Shown in pieces: positions 1 to 13,796 of a stretch of DNA of 64,000 nt. The first letter of the stretch is position 1. Each line of letters starts with the position of its first letter. The stretch lies in NCBI RefSeq assembly GCF_001625215.2, contig NC_030383.2, forward strand, positions 48,294,380 to 48,358,379. Direction: 5' to 3'. The position numbers and the translations under genes were made by a program. This DNA is from Daucus carota subsp. sativus. Its lineage: Eukaryota > Streptophyta > Magnoliopsida > Apiales > Apiaceae. The notes under the pieces are model-generated. The model worked only from the letters and a program-made list of their open reading frames with translations. It was not told the DNA's origin and made no database searches.

Positions 1-3000
1 ATAAAAAGAGCTCCTTGTTTTGACATACAAGTTTGAGAGCTTCAAGTGCCATAGCTAATACTCATCCGATGAAGCTTCACTATCGAAACTGCTCACTCCA
101 TCTTCAGTTGAAGTTCCATATTAGCTACGAGCAAAATTCACATCTTTCCTGATTTGAGATAAAGCACTATTCCATGAACTGACATAATGTCCTTTGTCAG
201 AGAACAGTCTGATACTCAGAATTTGTGTGCTTTGACTCTTTGCAAGAAAGATATGCTTCCATGATGACATTCCATAAAACAGGCATGTCCCGTAAGAGAA
301 TCTTCGTTGTCATCTTCCAAAGATTATTGACGGAACTGCTCACACGATCACATTTGCTAACAGGGTACTTTTGTGAATCATATGATTTCAGTTACTCAGC
401 AAACAGAGTGCACCAAAAATCATATGGAATATATGTAACCTGCAATCACAAATGGAAAGAGTTCTATGGTCCCCAATCATAACTGGGTCCGGATGGATTA
501 GAGATTTTTCTTTAACGATGGTAACAACAGAAGCAACCTTAACATGCTAATTCTTATCTAGACATTGCCCTAATGTGATTCTCAAACATGCTTTTCTAAA
601 ATCAATGCAAGTACAAAGACATGCATTCATGACATGAAAATAAGCAGACATGATGTTGAATACACATGGCAAACAATCAAAGATAAGACAATAGCAAGAC
701 AGGCAGTTATGCAATTCAGAAGATTCAGTACTCTCTACTTAAACCAATTAACACAAGTGTAACAGGTAGAAAGCAGAATTACAGATATTCAATAATCCCC
801 TAAAAGCATAATGATCATAGACAAATTAATAATCACATTATAAATTCATACTAATCCCACTCTATTGATATATGGCATTATACTATCTCTATAACCTAAG
901 TCAGTTTTAGATCTAACATGAAGTTCTAAAATTTCTACTGACACAAGGTAGACATTCCATCATAGAACAAATAAATTCCTTAACATACAATTCTAGATAA
1001 ATAAGCAAGTCTAATTGTACTAGGGAATCTGAAACAAAGTGTTTTTACAAAGTTATACATGCTAGGATCATAACCCCTAAAACTAAGAGTCGTGTTCCAA
1101 AGGAAAGCTTCTAATCTCACCATTGCAAATAATCAAATCCTAAATATTCATACACATGTTAAGAATCTGCTAAAGACACATGCACAAGATTATCATCAAT
1201 CCTAGTTACCAGAACAGTGATCTAGCATACTGGTCCAATCATTATCTATTGTGATGCTATCATGCTTGTGCTTGTGTGTTAAACAATTCTACTCAGAGAT
1301 TTATAACATGCTTTGAATATAAAGAAATATGTATTGCATAGTTAGAAAGAATTCGTACCTGAGATGTGTGAGTTGAGTCATCTTCAGAGAATGCTAGGAT
1401 AGCCAGATAACCATAATCATCCTTCTCATCAGCAACTGATCCAGCTCACACCTTTCCTAAAATAGCATAAGAACTTGTTGTGATGTTTCTTTCAAAACAT
1501 CCACTTGAATTTCAGACAAGCCCTATCATCCTTGTTTGTTGAGGCTTCAATATATATAGCAACCCACCTTTGCTAAAGATACCAAACAATGTTGTGTGTA
1601 TTGACCAACTCAGTTTTGAAAACAACCTCCTTGAACTGAACCCTGAAGAGTCACCACTTGAAACCAATGGATTCCATCTGAATCTGACATGACTAAACCT
1701 CTCAGACAGTGTTATGCTAATCCTTGAAGTTCTGTCCTCACATTCTCCAAAAGTGTTAACTTTCGTCGCCTTAAGCTTCCTCAAATTCAGCAGTTACAAA
1801 CTCTTCTGTTCAATCCTAAGGTTCTGACATAAATGCACGAAACTGATTTGGTGTGGTAGTAACTCGATAATTATATCCTTAAACCTCCACAGTTCTCTGT
1901 CTTTGATCTCAGCTGATTCCAGATAGATTTAGCATTGGTACAATTCACTAGATAATTGTATACCCCTGAATCACTGAGTTAGATTGAAATCCTTGAAGAT
2001 TCATCCGTAAAAACTTCTCTTTTCCTAATACCAGTGGTGCCATTCAAAGTAGATATTCCGAGCCCTGGGAAGATGCACTCAACACATAAATCAAGTTCAC
2101 ATCCTGATCTGGTGATCTGATAATCAAGTAGGAGTAATTACTCAGATCAAGGCCTGAAGTACCTTCTTCAAAATCCACTGTTAGTAGTACCAAATTAGTC
2201 TTCAATAGAATCTTCTTTGAATCACAATCATCTTTGTCGAACATCGAAAACTGCTTCTAATAATCCTTTGAGTAATCAATTGGATTGGGTCATCAATGTA
2301 CTTCCATTACCGGTTCTGAGAATCTGGTATTTGAAAACCCGGTGTTTGTCTTGTAATCTGTCAGCCTGATCTGTCTCAACTAAATGTCAATCTGATTTGT
2401 CTTGGAGTAGAATTATTAAAAAGGTTACGGGACACTTGATTATTTAAACTAAGTTTAAATAAAAAAAAATAAATTTAAAAATAAGTTTTAAAAGACGAAA
2501 GAAAATAAAGTATAAAATAAACTTAGTTAAATCTATAAAGTAAATTTAATTATATTTAAAAAATAAATTCAAATAAATTCATAATAAACTGAATAAGTTT
2601 AGAATAAATTTATTTCAAATTCATTTAGTAAATATATTAAAATTTATTAGATAAATTTAATTTTTGAAAATATTCAAGTGTCTTGTCTCCAATTAAATCA
2701 TAGCTTCCAGAACAAACTAAATTGAACCCTTGAACTTGAACTTATATCCATAATCAGTTAAATCCTCTTAAATTCATATTCTAGATTTTAACTTAAATTT
2801 AAATCACAAACTATACAAATTTAAATAATAAATTTATAAAAATTTATGATAAACTTGATAAAGTCTAAGAGTAAACTTTACAAGTCTAAAATAAATTTAA
2901 ACAAATTTTATAATTGAATTTAGTAAAGTTTATAAAGTAAATTTAATTAAGTTTATAAGATAAATTTAATTAATTCATAATAAACTCAATTAATAAGTTT

Positions 3001-3237
3001 AAAATAAATTAAGTCAAATTTATAAAATAAACTTATTAAAATTTAAAGTATAAATTTATAAGTCCCGGTCCAAAGTTCAGTATCCGACAGATAATCCTTG
3101 CTTAGGCCTACGGACAAATTCAGCAACACAAACCGGAAGAACATTTCCCCTAATCAAATATCAAAAGCTAGGTTCTTGATTTTCCGTACGATAAAGATCC
3201 TGATTTGTATATCAATCAACCTCGCTCTGATACCAAT
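1..3237 (-). mobile_element. internal region of a minus-strand LTR retroelement (partial)
   Basis: This stretch lies immediately downstream, on the minus strand, of a primer-binding site at 3224-3235, so it is read as the internal region of an LTR element whose other LTR is off the left edge. I see no convincing gag or pol reading frame: the two minus-strand ORFs (1512-1784 and 2044-2244) are short and match nothing I recognise. Positions 2400-3070 are very AT-rich and built from loosely repeated AAATAAATTTAA-type words. A non-autonomous, LARD-like or badly decayed element fits best. The family cannot be named. Confidence 0.45.
3224..3235 (-). other. retroelement primer-binding site (initiator tRNA-Met type)
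   Basis: On the minus strand this reads TGGTATCAGAGC, the usual plant LTR-retroelement primer-binding site matching the initiator tRNA-Met 3' end. It sits two bases from the LTR end, the same spacing as in the intact Copia element at 30952-30963. Confidence 0.8.
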
Positions 3238-5655
3238 TGTTAGGTCCAAAGTATCGTAGAAGGGGGGGTTGAATACGATACTCACTACAATTTAAAATTC
3301 TTTCGAATCTTGCGGATAAACAAATTGCAGTCCTGTAATGGGTTTCGTGTTCCGGATATTTATCGGGTCGGTTTCTGAGGATATGAAAATATTAAACCAA
3401 CACACAATATTTTCCAAGGTATATCTGTATATTGATAAATACCTCGAAGGTTGCTATAAATCCAAACCCGAAGGTTGGCTACAATGACTATTGATACAAA
3501 CACTACAACCCCTAGCTTCTAAAAATATATTTTTTTGGTTGTGCTAAGCTAAGGGGTTGTGTGGACAGAGTTTGTACAATATATGTCAAGAGTGTGTGTT
3601 TCAATTGTGAGAACACACATGGGGTATTTATAGGCTTTTCATAAACTAACTATGGTTAAGCCAGGTGATCCAAGTTGCGCCTAGTATTTCTTCATGCAAC
3701 ATATATTCACTACTGTAGCTAAGTGGCGCTACAATCACTAAACCACCAGTGTAATTAAACTTGCCTTGAAGAAATCTTTTTCCAACTCCAACTTGCGCTG
3801 TTGAGTTTTCTTCTCTGTGCAACACTATAAGAAGCTCCCTGCCTTAGTTTCTTTGAAGGCAACTGGCGCTAGTAATCACCACAGCAGTCCAGTGTTATCA
3901 CTCCTAGTTGTTAGTATCGCCACTAACATTAACCATGGTTAACATGAAGTTGCGCCAGTTCTTCCATAGACAGATAAAAGCAACAGCAGCATATACATGT
4001 ATCCAGGCGCAACTTAGTTACCTTAACCAAGTTGCGCTCCTATGGTTGAGTTTACTCCCTCAGTTATATTATATTTGTTTATGCTCAAGTTGCGCCATCC
4101 AGTGGCCTTGGTGTGATCAGTTTGCCTTCAACTTATTTGGCAAAAGTTACAACAGCCGCTGCACTACAGTATACTGAAGTCTTTTTATCTGGCGCAACTT
4201 GTGAATTTCCCAACCTGTCCTTGCGCTCATATGCTTCACAGTTGACAGAGTCTTCGACTCATTTCCTTATAGCGTACTTGCGCCACTACAAGTTCTCCTG
4301 TGCATCAGTGTGTAGAGGTGATACATACATATACATGCAAAGCCATGCAAACCCTAGAATGTCCTAGACACATGACATCTCCCAACATGCATGCATATAA
4401 TATATAATATAATATATTATGTTGTGATTATATTAATAAATAAAAGTATATATAAATATATACACACATATATATTTTATTTATATGAACATATAATAAT
4501 ATATGTACATATATTTAAATATATTCTCATATATTTAAATATATATAATATATAATTATATGTAAATACAAATGTAAATATATATAAATATATATAGATA
4601 GATATATATTGTTATTTATAAATATCAATATAAACATAAATATATAAAGAAAAGTATATATAAATATATACATATATATAATATTTATATAAACATATAG
4701 TAACATATATATACACATATTTAAATATATTCTCATATATTTAAATATATATAATATACATATAACTATGTGTAAATATAAATATAAATATATATATAAA
4801 GATATATATAACTCTCTCTAAATATACATATATTTATGCACATAATATAATATATATATACACTTAATTATATAATTGCTTATGTAAAATATAAATACAT
4901 ATATTATATACATATATATATTTATTTAAATATACATACATATAAATATACATATACATATGTTTAAAAAAAAAACATATATACATATATATTATATATA
5001 TTATATTTAATTAAATATACATATATACATATATATATAAATATATTTGTACATATACAAATATATAAGTGCACACATATAAAAGATAAGTCACTTTCTG
5101 ATATGGCTTTGTGTGGAAGCTTGACATATGGCATTTGAGCAGAGACTTTGGCATAGCTGATGGAGACTAGACATTTGACTTGGCTTGGCTTTGGAACAAA
5201 TGACTTGTTATGACTAGATCAATTCTTCGATCGATAAATACTTTGCAAAGCTCCGTACGTGCTGACGCTTAGTGCACTGGTCTGGTTCACAAGCGACTAA
5301 CACTGAAGTCAAACATTGTACCGTCTTTGTCGGCAAACATTGATCAGTCGGTTCCGGGTTAGTTTATGCTTCAGTTTGTTGATTATAATTAACCAACCAA
5401 GATATATAAAAATATCTTGCTTCAGGGGTTGCACTGAAATCTTTAGAGTACTTGGACAACATCTTCATTGCTTCCACAATCTTGAATACTTCAATCTTTA
5501 TTCTTCACTGAGGCATGAACATATTAATGAACTTCTTCCAGTGAACTTATTCCTTCAAGACTGTAGATGGCTTCTTCAACCTTTGTCTTCGTATCTTCCG
5601 ATTCCTGTGCAGGCGTAGTGTTATTTACTTGTCCTGTTCTATTGTTGAGTTATCA
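3238..5655 (-). repeat. LTR of the minus-strand retroelement
   Basis: The LTR begins next to the primer-binding site with TGTTAGG on the plus strand (TAACA at its minus-strand 3' end). Its far end is uncertain. A terminal TG read on the minus strand at 5655 (TGATAACTC, like the TGATACTC start of the intact element) or at 5668 (TGTTACATAGG) are the two best candidates, giving about 2.4 kb. The interior holds a 700-bp TA-rich block (4380-5100), which includes a degenerate direct duplication of about 210 bp (near 4508 and 4718). Short plus-strand ORFs here (3908-4367, 5316-5618) are not genes. Confidence 0.5.
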
Positions 5656-5894
5656 ACCCTATGTAACAGATAGGGTTGTCTTTACATTTAGACTTACAAA
5701 ATAATTATCATCAATAATTTTGATAGAGGATATCCATTTTTGCTTGGTATTCCATTATTTAGGAAGTTGATATTGACTGTAATTTGAGTTTTGTTACAAT
5801 TATTTGGAAGAAACATACAAAAAGTCTTGAAATCCATGTAATTTGTGTGTTCTCGTCCCAATAATCACTATTTCACATAAGAAATATTAGCAAT

Positions 5895-6437
5895 GACTAC
5901 TTTTAACCAAGATGATTAAAAATCAAGTTCTTTCCCAGTTACTCTCCCTTTCAAACTCTCTCTCCCTCTCAAACCCTAGCCTCCATTAAAGATTTTTGAG
6001 GGGGATTTCATCGCTTTTTATCGGTGGAAAGCCCCGGTTTCTTGTTTAAATCTTGTTTTCCTTTCAATAAATTCCAGATTTATTTGGGTTTTGTTGGTCT
6101 CTCCTTCTTGTGAGAATTGGTTTTTGTTTTGGTGTGTTTTGATGTTTTTCATGACCGAGGTTATAGATCGGCATAATTTTCATGAGTTTGATTCAGGTTT
6201 GAAGGTTATTATGAAATCACATTTATGGTCGATTGTTCAAAACAGTCAGGTGAAAGCCAATCGGATGAAAACCAATCAGATGAAAACGAGTACATATATT
6301 CAAATCACTTAGTTGCCTCTCCAAAAAGGAAGGATTCAACCGCGATATAATTCCGCGTCCGTCCAATTTCGATTATATTTGTAGATGCTGTATGACTTTT
6401 GATTAATGAATTAATTCATTTTTATAAAAAAAGAAAG
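5895..6437 (+). mobile_element. A-tailed retroposon with 16-bp target-site duplication
   Basis: A perfect 16-bp direct repeat, AAGAAATATTAGCAAT, flanks this block at 5879-5894 and 6438-6453. The right end is A-rich, as expected of target-primed insertion by LINE machinery. The first 110 bases resemble a plant 5' leader (CT-rich, AAACCCTAGCC), and the 3' part reads like a transcript end. It could be a processed gene copy, a SINE or a LINE-derived transcript. I recognise no protein; the ORF at 6091-6312 is not informative. Confidence 0.65.
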
Positions 6438-6453
6438 AAGAAATATTAGCAAT

Positions 6454-6816
6454 ATTTATATAGCAAAATTCCCAACTAGTATTTAGTCTTATAAAAATAT
6501 TACAGTTACAAAATCAAGTAATAAAATAAGTAAAAAGCTACAACTCAATATTAAGATAGTAATAGTTTTTTGATATTAAGATAGTAATAGTTGATTGGTT
6601 AAAAATTAGTATGCTATATTGATTTCAAATTATTATAAATAGTTTAATAGTTTAATTATTTTATTTTGATAATGTTTAATTTATTTTGATATCATCTGGT
6701 TCTCAAAAGATGGGCTAATTTTCAGAGGGAGATTGTTAAAATTTTAGTTTCTACTTATATCCAGATTTTGATAAGATAGCGGGGTGGAAAAGTATTGGCC
6801 CCAATTTAAGTTAGTA
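6454..6816. other. upstream region of the peptide deformylase gene
   Basis: This AT-rich stretch lies between the retroposon and the PDF1B start. It must contain the promoter, but I see no clear TATA box or other site I can support. Confidence 0.4.
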
Positions 6817-9800
6817 ATGGCGGCTTCTCCTGCCAGTCTCCTTCACTCCTCCTCCGCCTTTCTCCTTCGCCGGAATATTCCTTCCCGGTGCCACTTCCGA
6901 CAACTTCACCGCCTCACTTCAACTTCCGGCGGCTTCATTTTCCCCTCTAGACGGTTCAAACTTCCCGGCGTATCGGTCTACGCACAGGCTAAACGCTCTT
7001 TATCTACAAAAGAGGTCGAAGTCGCTACTGGTACACTATACAAGTGAAATGCGTTTCAATTTTAATAATTTTCGTAAAATTATTAGCTGTTTTATGCTAA
7101 TTGTATACAGTTGTGCTGAAATGAGATAAGTAAATGATTTTATATTATAATTGGAGTTTTGTGTGATTGTTTCTCGTTCGTTCCGTGTTTTAATCAGCTG
7201 CTGACCTTTTTTTCGAGTCGCCTCTTGAAATTGTGGAATATCCGGATCCGATACTAAGAGCCAAGAATAAGAGGATTGACACCTTTGATGATAACTTGAA
7301 GAAGTTAGTAGATGAGATGTTCGATATAATGTACAAGTACGTTTTCATTTTCGTGTACTTTCATTGTTATGCTTTTGATACTGTGGTTTGTTGAATCGAT
7401 ATGTCATTTTATTTACAATATCTAGGTCATCCACATTGCATAATTGAATCTTAAGCTTGTCAACTTTTGACAATATGCATACAAACTAAGCCTTGCATTG
7501 CTAAATAATCTAAGTGTTACTAATCAACACGCTTCTCTGTGATATATACAATATAGTAATATTAATCTTAGATTTAGAGAGATAGAACGAAAATGTATGT
7601 AAAGACTTGTGTATAGTAAAAGTTTGTTATGAACTACTTGAGAATAGAAGAGTACACCACCAAAAAGATTATAGTAATGGACAAGTCAACATTGACCTGA
7701 CTTGACTTGTAACTAACTAGTAAACAAAATACACATTAAGTCCAAATATATTGAGCAAATCCACTATTGACTTGAGACTGCAAAGCATGAGCCACTGATG
7801 ATTTGTGTTGTTTAAGCACACTTGTAGAAGACACCAAAGCAGCTGTAGGCTGAATGTCTTCATTACTCTTATTAATTAAGCATTACTACAAGAAACAAAC
7901 ACAATTGTTTTTGCTGCTAACAATATTATCTAGTGCACATTAATGATTTTTATGCCTCTTGAAATGGATTAAAGAATGAGAAATCCTCCACTACTGATAC
8001 ATGCACAGTTATTATTGTGGCAACTTGAACAGCACTGTTGTATTTGGCTGGAAGAGTGGAAGGAATGAATGAGATAGTAGTAGAGAGAATAAGCTGTTCA
8101 CTTGGTTGAGATTTGTGCATCATATGATTCATATTCATCCCTGAACTCATTCCATATATTTAAAGCCATTTTATATCACGTAGGCTGACAGTCCCCATTT
8201 ATTCAGAAACGAATGGAACAATGTAAGAAATGTGATCGAATACGGCCAATATAATTTGTGGAAGAGAAGAATGTAAGAGGAAGGAGCGTAATAATGAGAA
8301 TGGAAATTTTATATGACGCGGATTGTGAAGGTCACACATAAAAAGTAGAAATGATCTTTCAGTTTTTAATTGCTAACGTTCTAATTTTTAAATTTCTGAA
8401 TGGAAATTACAATCCTTTACCAGTCACTAGTCATCATAATTCTTAATGTCCAGCCTTTTAGAGCCTTTTGGTATTGAATATCATCTACCTTTTGCATTAT
8501 TGCACCCACATTCAAATTGTAGTTTGTTGAGATGTGCAATTAATGTTATACTACTGATATAGTGCAATCATGTTTAAATTATCTGATAATCAAATAGTCT
8601 ACTCTTTATGCTTATTTAAATTGCTACTATCTACAGGAGTGTGAACAAATCTTGTTGGCTTCCTTTTCCACAGAACTGATGGCATTGGCCTCTCAGCACC
8701 CCAGGTTGGTCTGAATGTTCAACTTATGGTGTTCAACCCAGTGGGAGAACGTGGTGAAGGAGAGGAGATTGTTCTAGTAAACCCACGAGTCACAAAATAC
8801 TCAAGAAAGATGGTTTTGTTTGACGAGGGCTGCTTGTCATTTCCAGGGATATATGCAGATGTCAAGGTAGTAGATAACATAGTATTCTTTTTCCATCTCC
8901 GTTTTCATGTATTTCTGCTTTTAAGCTGCGTACAGTTTGACTTATTTTAGGATTTCCTTTTATCTTATGATGGTGTTGGCCTTTGACCTTTGTTATTGAG
9001 ATATTGACTGTTAGTTTCGTTATTAAATGCAATTGCTTGAGCTAAGTAGTATGTGTATCGGTGTGTGGACTGACAGCATGGACCAAAGGTAAAGATTTTG
9101 GAGGGGGGAGGGGGTTTACTCCATTAAATATAGAATATATTGTTTAAGATTTGATCATCTGAGTAAATTAGTCCTATTGGTTAAGTCATGCTGTTTGTAC
9201 CATAGACACGGATTAAATCCTCTTTGATTTGTTTTTAACTTTTATCTAGAATTGACCATCATCCATATATATTCTTTATTTATTTTTATTTCTTTTGTCA
9301 CTTTCCATCATGCATTTTGTTTATCTATTTTTCCAAGTTTTTCAATATAAACTGTATATGGGTGTCAGGAGCAATTGTGACGTTAAGGTTCACTTTACTA
9401 ATACCACTAATACCTTTACACTAATCATTAGGTCGGCCAATACCCTGTACGGTTTCTTACTTTAACAGTAGTGTCAGCCGTATTAGTTTTCATCAATTTA
9501 AGTTCCATGATGCAGTAGCAACATAGTCAATCTTTACTAATTTATAACTTAATTCAGAATATGTTTGCTCATGGTGCTTTAAGTTTGCTTTTCTGTGCTT
9601 TGTATATTATTTCTTTCTTCCAATTGTCATGGTAAAGCAAGTATTGGTCTAAAGCCTTAAACGAAGGAGACTATTCAAGCTCAGGTTGAACATATTATCA
9701 AATATCTGCATAAATACGCCAAAATCTTTTGTTAATATCTTGAAATTTTCTTGTCCGTGGAAATATTGAACCCCTGACTACTTGTTGTTCAATATGTTTA

Positions 9801-12691
9801 AATCTGTTTTAATCAGAAACGCAAGTATAGAAAAAAAAATATTGAAGATACCATAGGCAACATTGTATTCATCGACACTGGCCAAGTTGCGAAGTCCTAT
9901 AATTTATATACACAACTAAAGTGTGAGTTAGATGTGTACAACAGTGCAACACATTGGTGCTATTTATTAACGTAATATCGAGTTCAATGGTACCTATGCA
10001 AACTAAGTTTATGTTAGATTAAATTATTTAATAAGAAGCTTCTTATGTGAATTTTTGATGTTAACCTTGCAGAGACCAGAATCTGTGAAAATCGATGCAC
10101 GAGATGTTACTGGTGTAAGATTTGCTGTTAGCCTGTCAGAGCTTCCTGCCAGAGTCTTCCAGCATGAGTTTGACCATTTGCAGGTTTTTCTTTTCCTCTT
10201 CCCTCTCGAGTAATTGATATCGTATCAGAACATTGCAAATTGAACTCTGGCGGAGTAGCAGTATAGCATCAGATACCAGCGACATATATAACATTGCACC
10301 AAAGACAACAAGAAGAATATTATTTGGTGAATGCAGTTTATTCTATCTTGCAAATACACTAAACGAGTACCAACTTCAGGTGGTTTACTGTATGAGACAA
10401 GATTACTAAGAACTAAGTAGTTCCTCTTTCACTGGTGTTAACTGCTTATAAATAGGGTATGCATGTAATTTGATGAATTGTGCGCCTCTTATGAGAAATT
10501 GTTTGATGGCCAGTACTTTAAAAACGGCTATGTTGCTTGTTGCAACACTTGCAAAGTTGGTTCAGGAAACATGTTATACTAGTTCAACAGATGTTGCAAT
10601 CTTTAAAGCGAATTGAAAATCCTAAAAGCAAAACCATCAACTTACACTCTTAATGACATGAATGCTTATAGAGTTATTATTATTATTTTTTATACTTCTC
10701 CATAATTCAAATGCAGAATGGCCCACTTATTAAATCTCTCTTAAATTTGTAGGGAGTACTGTTCTTTGACAGAATGACTAGTGAAGTACTTGACCGTGTG
10801 CGCCCTCAGTTACAGGTGACTAACATGTTGCTCTTACATGTATCCCCTATGTCATGTTTCTGACTTCTGTGGGTCGTATGATTATATGATGTATCTTTGT
10901 ATATGCAATTATGCACATATGTACGCAGAGGTGGAAGGACTGAGGACCCAAGTCGCCCTTTTACATACCCTTAAATGTCATTTTTATTTAATTGAATGGA
11001 AATGAAAAAATTGCTATAACGCATATGATATTATCGCGTACCAGGTACCACTGTAGTTCTAATTTGAAGAAACATCCCTTATATTGGACTTGAACAAGTT
11101 GTCTGTGATCATAGATAAGGACTGGCACACGAAGTAGCTTACAATGACAACCATCAGAAATTAACAAAAACAGAGGCACATTATATGCACTGTTAGAGTA
11201 GCTAACACATGACAACCATTAAAATAAACAATTACAAACATACATGATATGCACTGTCCTCAATATTTAATATTGACACAAATAATAAGTAAATATATGT
11301 TTAAGACGAAAAGTTATAATAAGTTATAGTAATATGTACTAGGAAGTGAGCAGACATCATTCATACGTACACAAAGATACTCAACAAGTCAGTAATATTG
11401 TTAGTAATTGTTGGCTGTTAATAGATTTTTTTGTGCCAACATTTAATCAGACATTGGTTGTTACGTTTAAATTGCCGTTAAGTAAAATTGAAAGACGTGA
11501 ATTAAGAGGTTAGATAATCTAGTCAACCCTTTCTCAAAAGTGTGGTGGAAATGCTCTGTGCTTCCTTTTTGAGCCCTGAACAGCAGTTGCTATAAGTGGC
11601 TGTGCTTTTCCAAAGTAAAGCCTGAAATCAGCAATTTGGGTATTCTCTCTATTCCTACGAGTTGCTTTGACTTCTAACACACGTTTAAAGTGCCAGGAAA
11701 ACTTTGGTATAATATATAATTTATGAAGTAAATGAAAATATGTATCCTGATGTCTTTTAAGAAATTATAAAAAAAAAACATTAGCCAGATTTACTCTATA
11801 AATTACATGGAAAAGGTCAACGCAGTTATCATTAGAAAAGGAGGGAGCATTTTTTCTAATATTTCTTGTGGCTCATCTCAAAATTTGAATATATGGTCCA
11901 CTGTACAAAATCAAGCATAGATCAATATAGTGTGTCTTCGTTCCAGGCACAAACATACGTCTCAGGCATCTAACAAGAACATATGGTCCATTAGAGCATA
12001 ATATTAGATAAGAGACACTTTCACATGAATTTGTTAAAGGATTTGCATCTTGTCAGAAGACTTCATGTAGTTTTGCAATGCAAAAGAAGTTGAAATCCCT
12101 TTTTATGAGACAGCATAATAAGTTGAGTGCATAATGCCTGGAAACAAAATTATAAACTCTCAAGTGACCGCTTTCGCAGTTGCAAAAAAGAGCATTCTAT
12201 TGTTATAAGGTAACAGCAAGCAGGAACATGAGTGTTTCTGATTTGGCATATTTTAATTACGTTCGAGTGGTGGAACATTTGGTTTCTGCTCCACAGCTTA
12301 ACAAGTACTGAGCTCTCTCTTTCCTTTAAAGATTATAAATAGATTCCTGTAAAAATGACCCTTGAAGTCCAACCTCAGGATAGTTTTTCTTAAAATTTAT
12401 CAGGATTGTTTGAGCTGACTTTGTTTGATGTTTTGATACACGTTGGAGGATTTTTAAGAGGTTCAAATGTTTATTGGTATTCTCTAGAAAGGGGCCGGGG
12501 GGAATGGATTAAATTGGATAGAAGTATTTCTTCTACACACAGAAGTAGGAAACCAAATAGTTGACTTCTCGCTGCTTGATTGTTGACAGGCATTGGAAAA
12601 GAAGTACGAGGATAAGACGGGACAACCAAGCCCTGAAAGGATAGATACCTTCAAAGTAGCAAAGGTACCTGTCGGTTTTGGAACTCGTTAA
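6817..12691 (+). CDS. PDF1B: peptide deformylase 1B, organellar (6 exons)
   Basis: Removes the N-formyl group from nascent proteins in plastids (and mitochondria), so that methionine aminopeptidase can act. Exons: 6817-7030, 7198-7336, 8674-8866, 10073-10183, 10753-10815, 12590-12691. All introns are GT-AG, the phases agree, and the product is 273 aa. All three family motifs are present: GIGLSAPQVG (121-130), EGCLS (169-173, metal ligand Cys171) and HEFDH (213-217). The N-terminal 70 residues are rich in Ser, Arg and Leu and poor in acidic residues, as in a transit peptide. The ATG at 6817 (MAASPAS) is preferred over 6784 because it begins a typical transit peptide; 6784 would add 11 residues. 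The core (SPLEIVEYPDPILR) matches the plant PDF1B branch as I know it. The final exon ends GFGTR. It is convergent with the polygalacturonase gene. Confidence 0.93.
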
Positions 12692-13796
12692 GGGTCTTCC
12701 ATGTTGTGTCAAGTGAAAAGGGTGTTATCCGAAGTTTTTGTTTTGCTATTCAAAGAAACAAGATGCTAGCTGAAGTTTGTGAAGACCTTGTAGATGGATG
12801 ATTTATGTGTGTAGCTGAAACCTTTGTTTCTTTCAGGATTCTGCTTCACAAAAGTAATTGTATGGGGGAGCTGCAGGTTGATTTATCTGTTGAATGATGT
12901 GTAATATTTGTTAAGTATATATTAGAGTTCAATATAGAATATAAGTTTCCCCCTTGCAAAATGTTTGATGTATTTCACACTTGTCATGGATTGACATAGT
13001 GCTGTAACACGGTATTTTTCCTGTGAAACATAGTTATATAGGTAATTATATTTTATTTAAAAGTGGCATCATTTATTAAAAACATCTCAGCTTTGGTTGA
13101 AGATTTGGTGGAATGAAATATTGAAATGCTTCCACATGGTTGCTCAAAACATTTGAAAGAGGGTAGTTGGAGAAATAAGCTTCAGAGGAAAATCAATTGC
13201 CAATGTCTCAGTTGGCTGTATTTTTTTATTTTTTTTTGCTAAGCAGTTGGCTGTATTTTCATTGGGATATTAAAGCAGGAATTGAATAGTTATGTCTCTT
13301 TTGGCTAATCTTTTGCATTTTTCACAAACTTCTTGATGTATACCTATTTTCACTCGAACTTATTCCTCTTTTGATTAGCATCATATACCAGTTCCCATTG
13401 TCATGTAGACTTCTACTAGACAGCTCACAGCCTTATAGCGTCTGGAACTGGATTTACATTGTTTATCTTTCCACTACCTAAAGGATGTGCTTTTATATTG
13501 TACTGTAACATTCTTTTACATATTATTTCTCTTACAATAAGGGCCTGAGGTTGGTATATATCTACCATACATATGCCCAAGTGCTTTCATTACTATGGCA
13601 CAATGCAAAAGATCAATTTCCTGCTTCTGCAAGAAGCGGAACAGGATGAAAATGATACCTTTGCGGTCTCTAAACTATTACAGAAAACGATTCCTGTTGT
13701 ACAAGTAACAGGGCAAACACTAAATATGATAACAAAGTAAGATCCAGTAGACGCGGTGAATTTCTTTTAAACATGACCTTTTACAGCTTTTTCACT
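12692..13796. other. intergenic between convergent genes; PDF1B 3' UTR
   Basis: The first 300 bases are probably the PDF1B 3' untranslated region. The remainder, up to the polygalacturonase stop codon, shows no gene or element I can support. Confidence 0.5.

Noticed and set aside
225..482. ORFs in the first 5 kb (225-482, 1512-1784, 3908-4367, 5316-5618)
   Set aside because: Short, without family patterns, and inside LTR-element sequence.
6784..6816. Upstream in-frame ATG for peptide deformylase
   Set aside because: It would add MEKYWPQFKLV before a typical transit peptide start (MAAS); the downstream ATG is more plausible.
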